Of a stretch of 64,000 nt of DNA, positions 11,461-23,800 are shown in pieces; position 1 is the first letter of the stretch, and every line of letters starts with the position of its first letter. Both the position numbers and the translations under genes were made by a program. Source of the stretch: Siphonodentalium dalli. Its lineage: Eukaryota > Mollusca > Scaphopoda > Gadilida > Siphonodentaliidae. Where the stretch lies: NCBI GenBank assembly GCA_032622095.1, contig CP136066.1:46658911-46722910 (forward strand), in the 5' to 3' direction. Under the pieces are notes generated by a model that saw only the letters and a program-made list of their open reading frames with translations, ran no database searches and was not told the origin of the DNA.

Positions 11461-12589
11461 CCATATGTGGTACAAAAAAATCCCTAAATGTGCATATATT
11501 CCACTGTCATTTTTGTATTAGAATTGTTTGTAACTATGTTATTTAAATGTAACTCTCCGATAATGGAGGCAATAAAAGGATATATATATATAAGCATTTA
11601 GTAACTCAAGCTTAAACATGGCATACAGAAGTGAAACATATTCCTGTTTAAAATTAACAAAAAAACATTAAACACTTTGAACACTATAGCTTCTTGGAAC
11701 AATTACGTTTGGTATTAATTGTCAAGATCATAGAACATAAACACGGAAAGCTTCTATTGATGAATGTATATCTATGGGTCAATTTCGTAATCAGTGTCTG
11801 AGTCATCAGCACAACCAGGTACACGTTCATCGCCCGTATCATCGTTGTCACATATTCGTTATGTATGCCATTTCAAAGGTAGCATGCAAAACGGACGAGT
11901 TTATAGTTATAAGCAGTGATAGTGAAACTGGTTATAAGTCTAAGTCTAGTTTAGTTAAAATCTGATTGGTTAAGTTCATCAAGGCCATTCTCACATTATA
12001 TATCAAACATGGGAATTCGTAGTTGTTGTCGAACGCCAGCTGTGGCACCAGTCATTTGTAATCAGGAATGCTAACACTGCATTATTAAAGGTACGGTTGG
12101 CCTTGGCGGTAGGTATCCTGTAAAAATATTTCCACCCGTCAAAAACCTCCATAAACAGAAAGAACATCAAAATGTAGACAGACTTTGTCCGTATACAAAT
12201 AAGAAATATCGCATAAACAGTATGTTATTGTCAAATATTTGACTATTGTTATGTAAACAAAAGCATAAAAAGTTACTTTTCTGGTGTTTGTTTATATTAT
12301 GATGGTAAACATAAAGAGCGTTCGCTGTGGGTGAATTCCTGATATGGAACTAATAAAGAGCGTTTATGCCATTTGTGTGTGATTAGCCAGTAGCATTGTG
12401 CTGTCTTCTGTAACACAACCAGGCTCTTGCTTAGGTAAAATATAGTAGGTCTTTATGATAACATGCTGTTTACGCGATGGTCATGATATATATGAACTAA
12501 ACTCTATGCGTTTTAATGTTTTTCTGTTTACGGTGTTTGGAACAAATATGAATATTTTCGACAATTAAGGCCTCACGTGCCTTTAATAG
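11461..12589. other. Non-coding stretch
   Basis: No gene recognised. Near 11570 there is AATAAAAGG followed by a short TA run, which could be an old LINE 3' end. A 63-residue open frame at 11774-11965 has no recognisable features. Confidence 0.4.
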
Positions 12590-12830
12590 TAATGTTTAGG
12601 ATTTCTACACAGATGTGTAGCCATACTACACAGTACACAATTATTTGTCACTTTTTATCCCGTCAAATATCGTGTAGTAAATGTGTAGTTTTCGTAAACT
12701 ACACAAATTGTGTATTATATGCAACACAATATTTGTGTTGTAACTGCCCACTTACACACAACAATGTGTAAAGAAAATACACAATTTTGCTACACAAATT
12801 TGTTAAAATGTTTATGTGTATATAAATATT
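12590..12830. repeat. Cluster of TACACA/TGTGTA words
   Basis: About a dozen TACACA or TGTGTA hexamers in both orientations fall in 240 bases, many paired as small stems (CTACACAGATGTGTAG; ACACAATATTTGTGT; TACACAAATTGTGTA). It could be a degenerate palindromic repeat or a cluster of protein sites. No coding sequence was seen. Confidence 0.55.
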
Positions 12831-13460
12831 TTTTATGTTTGGGGTGGGGGTGAGAGAAGAGCAGTGGTATTTAGTTGGTCTATATGTGGTATGAGAAATA
12901 TTAAGCAGAGTAAGATGTGGTCGAAATGATCACAACTATACTAGTACCACATTTAATCAGACATACAGGTTTTGATTTGTCAATTCATAAGTCATAGAGG
13001 CATGGTACTGACAGTTATAATTTTCATCCTTCCAAATATGAAACTATGGTCTTTAGTATACTGACTGGCTCGATATTCACCAAATTGCTACAAACACCCA
13101 CATGGAATACTGCCCATGGCATTTCAAACCAACACCCAGAAAGGGGCATGGGTAGAACAGTGTTTGTTAGACCTGCAATTTAGGCCTGCCATGCTTTAAC
13201 ACCGGATAACATTGTGTTGGGTTCAATGGGTTGGGACTGGTGTTTATCGTACGCTCATCTATGAATATATATTGCTAATTATAATATATAGGCTACCTTA
13301 ATATTATATTAATATAATTGCAGCATATTGCTTCATACCATCCAATTATATATTTTAATCAATAGTCAATAAGCTTATGATAGAGACTGAATGAATGGGT
13401 GGAAAGATGGCAAATATATTTGGACTTGTAAAATAGATATTTATCTCCTGGAGGTGGATT
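12831..13460. other. Non-coding stretch
   Basis: AT-rich DNA without recognisable gene or repeat. Just beyond it (about 13461-13515), a segment with CGAATGAACATGGAA and ACCTTTGGAAT recurs at about 13880-13935, so one side of the next element lies in a short local duplication. Confidence 0.4.
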
Positions 13461-13759
13461 GGATATTCGAATGAACATGGAATACCTTTGGAATGATAAT
13501 CCAGGTGGAAAAAAAGTCAAATAGCTTTTAAAAGTGTGAAATGTGGGATAAGGGGGTGCGTCCCAATTTTTTTCGGAGGTAAAAATATTTGTTTTGCAAA
13601 TTTGGAGTGGTGGTGGGTACCTCAAGGTCGGAACAAATTTGTTTTTTACCCTGTGTCTGCAAATTTGTTCCAGACCCATCGACTTCAATGGTTAAAATTT
13701 GCTGATAGTTACTTTGTATTGGTAATTACTGAGCACATAAATTGTCCCTCGGGAAATAG

Positions 13760-13849
13760 CACGGGGTCACCTAGCGTAAAAATATACTATGATATACTTA
13801 TACTTTATATGTATATCATAGTATATTTTTACGCTAGGTGACCCCTGTG
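13760..13849. mobile_element. 90-bp palindromic MITE with 8-bp target duplication
   Basis: The termini are CACGGGGTCACCTAGCGTA and its inverse TACGCTAGGTGACCCCTGTG; the whole element is one hairpin around TTATACTTTATATG. It is flanked by GGAAATAG on the left and GGAAATAA on the right, an 8-bp duplication with one change. It is an internally deleted form of the 770-bp element that starts 118 bases further on. An 8-bp duplication fits hAT-like or P-like transposition. Confidence 0.8.
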
Positions 13850-13967
13850 GGAAATAATCATGTACGCACTGGCTCTATAGTCGAATGAACATGGAAAACC
13901 TTTGGAATTATATTCCAGGTGAAAAAAAAAACAATATAATATATGACCGTCGATAGTTGTATAATAT

Positions 13968-14737
13968 CACAGGGGTCACCTAGCGTACACAATATACTGT
14001 GATATGCATATAGAGTATAGGGAACTAACGGATTTTCTCACCACGTCGCGGGAATTGATCGCGTAATTATTACTTCGGAAAATATTGAAAATCTGATTAG
14101 AATGCACACGCAGGAATTGATTTATCTTCAATTTGATACCAAATTTATTGAAATCGGACAATCGGTCACGGAGTTACACGTCCGTGAACGACAAATACCC
14201 CTATTTATAAAGTGGTATCATACCTACGCGGCAGCGCTAAAGTCACCACACATAATACAGTAAATCAATTCTACCAATAAGCTGATTACATGCACCCAAC
14301 ATACATGTACAATATGTCACCTTCATTTTGATATGTACATCTACATCAAGAAAATCGACACACAAATTCCAAAGTTATTAGCCATCGATTGTACATAAAC
14401 CATGATAAAAAACGCGACTGGACGCCTGTCAGTGAGTGCTACGTCTTTTGCGCTGCCGCGTAGGTCTGATGCCAATTTAGAAACAGGGGGGTACTCCTGG
14501 TTCATGGATGTGTAACTCCGCGACCGATTGTCCGATTTAAATAAATTTGGTATCAAATTGAAGATAAATCAATTCCTGCGTGTGAATTCTAATTAGATTG
14601 TCAATATTTTCCCAAGGAATAATTACGCGATCATTTACCGGGACGTGGTGACAAAATCCCTTAGTTCCCTATACTATATAATTTTTATGTATATCATATT
14701 GTATCATAGTATATTTTTACGCTAGAAGACCCCTGTG
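13968..14737. mobile_element. 770-bp foldback element, exact 8-bp TSD
   Basis: It begins CACAGGGGTCACCTAGCGTA and ends with the inverse CGCTAGAAGACCCCTGTG. The arms stay inverted copies for over 200 bases, for example TAGGGAACTAACGGATTTT against AAAATCCCTTAGTTCCCTA, and AGGAATTGATTTATCTTCAA against TTGAAGATAAATCAATTCCT. TATAATAT flanks both sides exactly. There is no transposase inside, so it was mobilised in trans. It lies 74 bases upstream of a transporter exon (14819). Confidence 0.88.
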
Positions 14738-14818
14738 TATAATATTGTTATTGTTTGAACTATTATGTTATGTGTCTACGTGTTTTGATTTCATCTGATG
14801 GGTTTAATATTATTACAG

Positions 14819-14867
14819 AGAGTCAGCAAGATTACTGGTGAAGTGAACATCACAGATCCAATCTCAA
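14819..14867 (+). CDS. SLC1 transporter exon: extracellular loop
   Basis: A 49-base exon between TTATTACAG and GTAAGA. Read in phase 0 it gives [16 protein letters not shown] and leaves one base, which completes Asn with the first two bases of the next exon. NIT is an N-glycosylation sequon, expected in the variable loop before TM4c of animal EAATs. Assignment rests on phase and position because the loop is poorly conserved. Confidence 0.7.
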
Positions 14868-17800
14868 GTAAGATGTATTCTTCGCAACGAGCTTCGAACC
14901 GTTACTTCTTTAGACAGAATAAAGTTCTGTTCATCTACAAACTGCTGACCATGTTTATTTCATTGAACTCTATATCTAACTGCACACATGTTCTTTCTAA
15001 ATCTATATATATGAAAATCACCCCATTGCGGATTTTGCCTATGAACGCTTCTGGTTTCTGCCTGCCGCGCGTGCGGTGCAATCTGAACACCAGGGACTCT
15101 ATCATACGTATATAGACACTGAAATAGTTGGTGCGCCATATTGCAATCCATCTTGACTGAAATCTTTGACGTCATGATAATTTCTAAAATAGTTCTTTTG
15201 TCTATTTTTTAAAATTATTATTTTATTCGGAAAGCTAATATATGTGTTATTCAATAACAAGCACTATAATAAGACACCAGTAATTGAAAATCAACTATTT
15301 AAAAAATATATGTTTGTGTTTTTGACAAAAATGGGATAAACGGTGCGCTTAGCGTCAGCGGTGCAAATTCGACAATCTCGTGCATGACTGTGTCACGTCA
15401 GTCGATGAACTTAAAACAACTGATGTTTTTCTTATATGCATCCAAGCGTCACCGATCATAAGCAGCATATCAACGGAAACATGATAAATTATATATTCTT
15501 TGTGTGGTGTTTGATTATAATCTGGTTTATTACGACCTGATGAGACCAAGTACCAACATAATGATAAAATATACTCTTCAATGTATTACTAAAACGTACG
15601 TTCTCATAAGGAGATAAACGTACTTGTTGAGTTGAATATTGGTCAAATAGACCGCGAAAATATATTGGAGAACGAGCCTGAAAGGCGAGTTCTCCAATAG
15701 TTTTTCGCGGTATATTTGGCCAATATTCAACGAAACGGAGTGTGTTTATCTCCATTGTAATTCATTCCATATTTTTTTTTAGAATAGAACATGGCAATTG
15801 AATTATAATGCGATTTAATTTTACACATCTGCATATTATTATGCTATTTCATGCAAACATTCAGACGCGTCTTTCTTCTATCAAACGGACACATATATCC
15901 GTTACGATACTTTATACAGCTTTTTTTCTATACAACCGATTATGGTCGAGCCCATGTAGTTGTTACTAGTAAGAAAAAAGCGGCGATGGGACCAATCGTA
16001 CAGAATCCGCCCCTATTTAATCCAGGTAGCCCTTTATAACCTTTCTTAATAGATTGGATCCATTCCGTATCCTGAATCGTTGCACTGAATATCATTACAT
16101 CATACTCAACAAATAAATCCGATCATCTCTCTCTGCGTCAACTCGCACGCCTTCCAAAGGAACGTAACCACCCATGAAATCTCTTAAATTCCACAGATTA
16201 AAATATATTCGAGTTGCCCGCCTACCACTGCTATGAAGCTACAACCGCTCTTTATACAACTGGCGTTTTACATAAACAACCAAAAACATCGTCATCTGTG
16301 TCGTCATTGCTTTTCGAACAAGTGGGCTTCTCTGAAAAGCAATAACGTCATACCAGACTCGTATACGAGCTTGATTTGTATTTTAATAGTACGTACGCTG
16401 ATAAATAGTAAACTCGCACCAAATTTGATAGTCATCCGGAAACCCCAAAACGACAAAATTCGAACAAGAACCATAATTTTGACATGTTAAATTTTTGGGA
16501 CACACCACCCCCGGAAGGCAAGTTTTAGCCATGCACTCACTTCTCGGACAGCCACCCCTCCCACCCAATTTTTCCTCTCGACAATCGGGTACCCACCCCT
16601 AACACTGTCTTGTATATTACTTAATCATATCATATCACCATTGAGGTTCTTCGCCCTCGACCAGGATGGTTTCCCTGAGATGATTTACCTCTACTTTTAT
16701 GTTTTTGTTATCTTTACACTGAAATTATATACATGTTTTCCACAATCAAGGTTTTTATTCGTAAAAATTACGACCAAGTCTGACCAAATAGCTGAGATGC
16801 ACTTTTTTGTTTCGCAATTTTGCCAAACTAAAAAGCGGACCCACCCCCTGGTTCAGACTAAAGAAGTGTCGAAAATGGGGAAAATGTTCTGACATTATTA
16901 AAGCTCTATTTTGTTCTTAGTTAAGAATATAACCCTTAAAATTCACTTTGGCTGCAATAATGTGTCTCGGAGATGACATTTTGCACACACAAAACATGAA
17001 ACCGGAAAAACCAGTATTTCGGGGCTCGGAAACACACACCCACCCGGACCTTGTCTCCTGGAACTTTTTGCCGACACCCCCCCCCCCCCCTGATCTGCAT
17101 GTACTGTTCTAAAATTTCTAAATGTTCGGAAATTCTGTTGTTAAATTTCCTATACTTTTCAACTAGTCACCCACCAAGCAGTCCAATTAGCCAACTGAAA
17201 CATTAAAATTAAAATAAATTACAGGTAGAAACTTAAGAATTGCTACCAATTTCTAGTTTTTCTACCTCTAAAATTTTAAACATTTTGATTTTTGATTTCC
17301 AAAAGTTGAGCATTTTGGCAAAATTGGTGGGGGTGTGACCCCCCGGCCACTCCTGTAGAAACGTCCCTGGTCATGCACATTTGAGGAGTATAAATATAAG
17401 TAATAAAAGGCAGACCCATCGCGGTCATTCGTTTTGACAGAGAAATTCGACCAAGTCGGGGATTCACACACTTTGTCGAATTTCTCTGTCGGTCAAAACG
17501 CAATGACCGCAATGGGTCTGCCTTTCATTTCTTAAGTGCAGTGTAGATATATATATATACCGTCCGATATATGGCTCACCACTCTGGCACATCCAGGACT
17601 AATGAATCCATTCAACTACGATATTGTTAAATACTTATTTGCACATTTTTTTGCAGACCAAACAACTATGGAGACAGAAGTTAATATCCAAACTGTCGAA
17701 GGGACGAACATCATTGGCCTGGTCGTTTTCTGTGTTTTCACAGGCATCATTATATGTCGCATGGGAGATAAGGGTAGTCCACTGAGAGACTTATTTAAAG

Positions 17801-20800
17801 CTCTATATCTTCTGACAACTGAGCTCGTCACTCTGGCGATATGGTAGGTCTTGGCTTTACCTTGGTATAACTGTATGATTGCGTATATGCCATTGGAATT
17901 AATTAAAGCTTTCCAGATATAATCTATACTACATGTATAACATTATTTAAGGAATAACTGTTTAGTTTCATCGTTGATCGAGAAATGAAAGCAAAATTCA
18001 TGTCAAGAGTAGCGCAACAATAATGGCATGTACCTCTATATATGAAATCCTGGCAAAATCCATGTTTTTATATTTGATATCAGTAATGACATGTGCGCGT
18101 AGTTTCTGTGTTTTCCGTATTGTTGGGCGGAATGTCTCTACATATGGTATGAGGTTGAACGTTATCAGAGACTCAAGTCGAAGTCGACTTTGGTCAAGGT
18201 CCAATTAATTTTACAGAGTGATGCTCGTCTTCCGACTCATAACATCATTTTTTAGCTTAACTTAGTTGAGCTATTGTCATCACTTGGTGTCCGGCGTCCG
18301 TCATTCCGTCCGTCCGTCAACAATTTCCTTTGGCACGCCCTACAGGCCGCATCCCTCATCCCATCATCTGTAGATGGGAGCTATCGAATTTCTCTAAATT
18401 TCGTTAAAAACATGGCCACCAGCAGCCATCTTGGATTTCAATTTTGAATCCATCGGCACACCATGCAGCCCTTAAATATGGCCGGATCATTTTGAAATTG
18501 TGTAGGCACAATTGGGATCACCTCCATATGGGAGCTATCGAATTTGAAAAAAATTCGTTAAAAAACATGGCCACTGGCAGCCATCTTGGATTATTCTGTT
18601 CTTTGCATCACAAAATGTGGATGATCGAGATCATCTCTAGATGGCAGCTATCGAATTTGAACGATTTTCGCTGGAAAACATGGCTGCCGGCTGCCATCTT
18701 GAATTTGTTCTTTGCATCACTAAATCCTTAGCCATGGCATACAGGCCGCATCTCTATTCAGATCATCACCAAATTTCACATGTAGCTGTGTAGTGACCCA
18801 TAGATGGGATCTATCAATTATTCACTGAATTTTAATTAAAAATATGGCCGCCAGGAGCCATCTTGAATTTTGTTCTTTGTATCACTAAATCCTTAGTCAT
18901 GCCGTGCAGACCGCATACCTCATCCGATCATCACCAAACGGCATACGTAGCTTCGTGGTGAACTATAGATGGAAGGTATCAAATTTTTCAGAATTTTGAT
19001 TAAAAAAGATGGCCGCCAGCAGCCATCTTGAATTTTGTTCTTTGTATCACTAAACCCTCCATCAAGCCGTGCAGGCCGCACCCCTTACCCGATCATCACC
19101 GAACTTCGTATTTAGCTTCGGGTGAACTATAGATGACAGGCATCAAACTTTTCAGAATTTTGATAAAAAAAGATGGCCACCAGCAGCCATCTTGAATTTT
19201 GTTCTTTGTATCACTAAATCCTTCGTCAAGATGTGCAGGCCGCATCCCGCACCCGATCATCGCCAAAACTTCATATTTACCTTCGGGATAAACTATAGTT
19301 GGAAGTTATCAAACTTTTCTGAATTTCGATTCAAAAAGATGGCCACTAGCAGCCATCTTGAATTTTGTTCTTTGTTTCACTAAATCGTTCAGTATGCTCT
19401 ACAGGCCGCAATGCCTCTTCTGTTCATCACCAAACTTCATATGTAGCTTTGAGGTGACCTACATGTATAGATGGGAGATATGTCATCAAAAAAGATGGCA
19501 GCCAACAGCGGTCTTTAATTTTGTTCTACAGACTGCGAATCCCTCATCCGATCATCACCACACTTCAAATGTGGCTTCGGAATGACCTATAGATAAGAGC
19601 TATCAAATTTGTTTGAATTTGGTGGCCGCCAGTTGCCATCTTGGATTTTATTCCTTGCATCACTATATTGTTTTGCATGCTCTACTCCACAGGAATTGGA
19701 ATAATAATTAGTGGAAAACTTCTCATTTCTATAAAAGTGTAAAGGAAGGAAGTTTCGGTGTATGCCACCATTGCCGCTCAGTGGCCAGGACACTACAGAA
19801 TGCTGATCGAGCGTGTTTGTTAACTGATCAAAAAAATCAATGGAGAGTAGAATTTTCCATCAAGATCAGTCAAGATCGGCATTCTAGAGTGTCCTGGCCA
19901 CTGAGCGGCAAGGCCACTAATTGTGATTCCAATTCCTGTACTATACACAGGCCCGGGCCAATGCCTTCACCCAAAGTAAACGTGATTTCATAAGTTGAGC
20001 TGCAGTGTCATTGACACTTTCATTTGTGTATGGATTGAAGCGCAAGTGATGCTAAACGAATTCCTTCATATTCATTTTGCGATGCATGGATAGTTCGTAT
20101 TTGAATGCATATATTATGCACCATTATTACAATTGCCAAAATATTCTATGGAATTTATCGTTGTGGACATAATTATTTCAGGTACTCTCCTGTCGGCATC
20201 GTATTCCTAATCGCATCTGCAGTAATCGAAATGGAAGATCCCGAAAAGACATTCCAACAACTGTTGTATTATGTCCTCACGGTCATGGTGGCACTTCTTG
20301 TCCATGGCGGTATTACATTGCCAATCATATATGGCATGGTGACAAGGAAAAATCCGTACTTATTCATGTATGGTCTATCACAAGCACTCATTGCGGCTCT
20401 TGGGACAGCATCAAGGTAAATATTTGTACTGATCATTTCTCATTTCGGGACATGCTCATATCTGGCGCAAATACAGTTCATGGTATAACGTTTAGAGTGT
20501 GAACTGCAATTGTCGATACAAGTATTATTCGTTATTAGTATAAGTATAGTTAATACACGAATAAAAGGCCGCCCGGCCACAGTGTCCCCCGAAACGGTGG
20601 CTTCATTTGGAGCTGGGGTTTTGTAGAATAACTGTAGTAAAAATGGGCAGACCAGACTTAAAATTCAAACTTTTTTTTTTTTAGAATAGAATAGAATTTA
20701 TTAGCAAGAACATCCATATATAAGGACAGGATGCTGAGAATACATAATGAATAAACAATCAAAATAGAAATCATGACGAAAAGAAGTACTAAAGCATTCA

Positions 20801-23800
20801 AATAATAATACAAATGATAATGATTATTCACGCCGCGGCAATCTACCACGGAATGCTTGTTTGATTACTTACAGTTGTGCTACGACTGTAAATACAATAT
20901 CACAGTTATTATCAGAGGCCACTGGTATCCAATAACCGTCAGCCAATTAGGTGTTAATGCAATAATCAGATCTCAATTCAAAGAACCTCCGGATCAGATT
21001 ACATACACCTGCACAAATTTCAGGACAATCGTTGGTCATAATCACTTTAAATTTCTCTAGTGGGCAAAGTTTATCAAAATGGTGGTGCACATAACTAATC
21101 ATCGATAATAAATCATTTCTAAGGCCCGCATAATATAAAACGAGCAGTCCATCAGAAAATGAAATTCATCTTCTATAGAGCCACGTTTACAAAATAGACA
21201 TATTCTTTTCTCTACATCTACTTGAACTGTATTTTCATATGATTAGCCCATGCCAAATTTGAGATGAATTTTCCAATCCCCACAGGCTGGAATCTAGGGA
21301 AGGTACTAAATCCCCGCACTCTGTTTACCGTGATCATCCGGACAACAATACAATTGAATTTACGAAGTCGAAAAAGGGGCACAATTTACACAAAAACATC
21401 GGACCTAACCCCAATTTGAAATTTCCTCAGATCAGATCGCGAAAGCGACGATAAGCACCAACCAAACAAACAAACTACATACACAACTTTTTTATATTTT
21501 ACCAGTTCGGCGTCACTACCAGTAACTATGAGATGTCTGCAGAACAGTGGGGTTGATCACAGGGTGGCGGTATTCATGGCACCCATCGGAGCCACTATTA
21601 ATATGGACGGAACGGCATTGTATGAAGCAGTGGCAGTGATATTCATCGGGCAATGTCGAGGGTTTCCCCTAAATTTTGGGAAGATTGTTATCATAAGGTT
21701 AGTATTATGTATTTATTATTCTTTCTGTTTGTGGCGGTTTTTGACCGGTGGAAATATTTTCACAGCATACCCACCGCCAAGGCCTCCCGTACCTTTAAAC
21801 TTTAAATATACAATCAACAATTTCTCGTTACAGTTATGGGTTTCTAAAATTGCAAGTGGCCAAACAAGATACTGTGTACATTCGCGAAATGAAACTATAC
21901 AAAGTACCTGTATCTTGTTCTGCCTCTTAAAATATATTGATTGCTAATAATTACATCCCGACACATGATTTTCAATATATTTATAGAAAGAGTTACCTCA
22001 AATCTGTCGGTTGCAAAAAAAATATATAACAATTTCTGTTATTTGAGTATCCAGTTCAAACGATAGGAAAAAAAATCATCACACATGACAAAACAAGCAC
22101 TGTATGTGCCTTAATAAACATCGTAACCCTGTATTTTTAAATGCACATATTCTAGGACGAGTGATGTGTAATAAACACAGAAAGACACTTGTATTAATGG
22201 ATTTGTTGATACGGCACTTGTGCCATTGAGAAAAGATAGAACTCTAGGGTGTGCTGTTCATTACGTCATTGTGCGCCCCCATGGAGGAAGATATCCAGAC
22301 AGGAGGAGGTGACGTGTTACACCGGTACCTGAACCAAATACTCCCAAAAACATTCCAGATACATGTATATAGGTACCGGTATGATATCATATTGGTCTTG
22401 TAAATATCATATATTTGTAAATGTTTTAAGGCAATTTAAACAGCTTTGGGGGGGGGGGGGGGGCAGTGAAAAAAAAAAATCCGGCACGTATGCCGGGGTG
22501 GGTGGGTGGTCAAAGCCACAAACAAGCAAATTTTTCCGCAACTAAAACAAAAATTTCCTGCTTGTTTTGTTAGTGTTTTGGCAATGAGTTGGGCTTCAAA
22601 ACCACTTTGAATGAGAGAAATAATGTAATTCTAACTGATAAACTGACTGCAGGCAGTTATCGTGTTGTATTTTGTTGCAAATCTTGAAATCCAAGATGGC
22701 CACTGGCAGCCATGTTTTTTTGGCCGAATGACCTCAAAATGACTCATTCCTATTTACATGTCCATGTTAACATCCATGATAAATTGTATGCACAGAAATT
22801 CATATACAGCTGTTTACAGTGAATTTCCCCCCGCAAATCTCTGTTTTAGTGTTAAAAGGGGGGTGGGTGTAAAAAAAATGGTCGGAAAAAAACTGCCGAA
22901 AACGGAAAAAAATTTGGCGGTGGGGGTGGGTGGGTACAAAAAATGATCGAAAGGGAAAAAAATGCCATACGTGCCTGAAATTTGTTTCCAACCCCCCCCC
23001 CTGGGGGGGGGGGCAATGTGGCACCCCAAATGTCAATACAACATTTGATTTTCCAAGATGGCCACCGGCTGGTGACCGGCAGCCATGTTTTTTTGCTGAA
23101 TGACCCCAAAATGAGTCGTTCCTGTTTACATGTCAATGTTATCGTTCCTATTTACATGTCAATGTTAACATCCATGACAAATATTATTCACAGAAATTCA
23201 TATACATGTACAGATGTTTACAGTGAATCTCCATTCTCCCACCCTCCCCCCGCAAATCTGTTTTATTGTTAAAATGGTGGGGTGGATGTTTGGACGCGGG
23301 GGTGGGTGGGTCCCAACAAGGGTCGAACGGAAAAAATCAGCATACATGCCTGAACATATTTATCGACCCCCCTCCCCCTGATCATATGGCCATTTTTCGT
23401 CTATTTTTCCAACTATACTTTCTATAGGACATGGGAACGCTTGATAGAAAATTTGTATTGTATATACAAGTAGGGGGTTAAATGTAGCACACCATGAACT
23501 TTGAAGTTGCCGACATTGTTTCTGGTATCAATTTATAAACTCCACCCATCGCCTGTTGTCAGGCCGCATTGATTGGCATTACACAAACAGGCATGGAAAC
23601 ACAATATAGTGATTCATCTTATACATGCATACATATGTTCATTTAACGAGATCCTTGTGGTTGTATTAATTTTCTTTTGGTGTATCATAACTACTAGTAC
23701 ACGGTACTGTAGCTCAAAAACAGTGACCGTGGCTAATGAATCTGGCATTTCTGCAATTGGAAGAAAAATATGCTGCATATACATGTATGTGATATATGGA

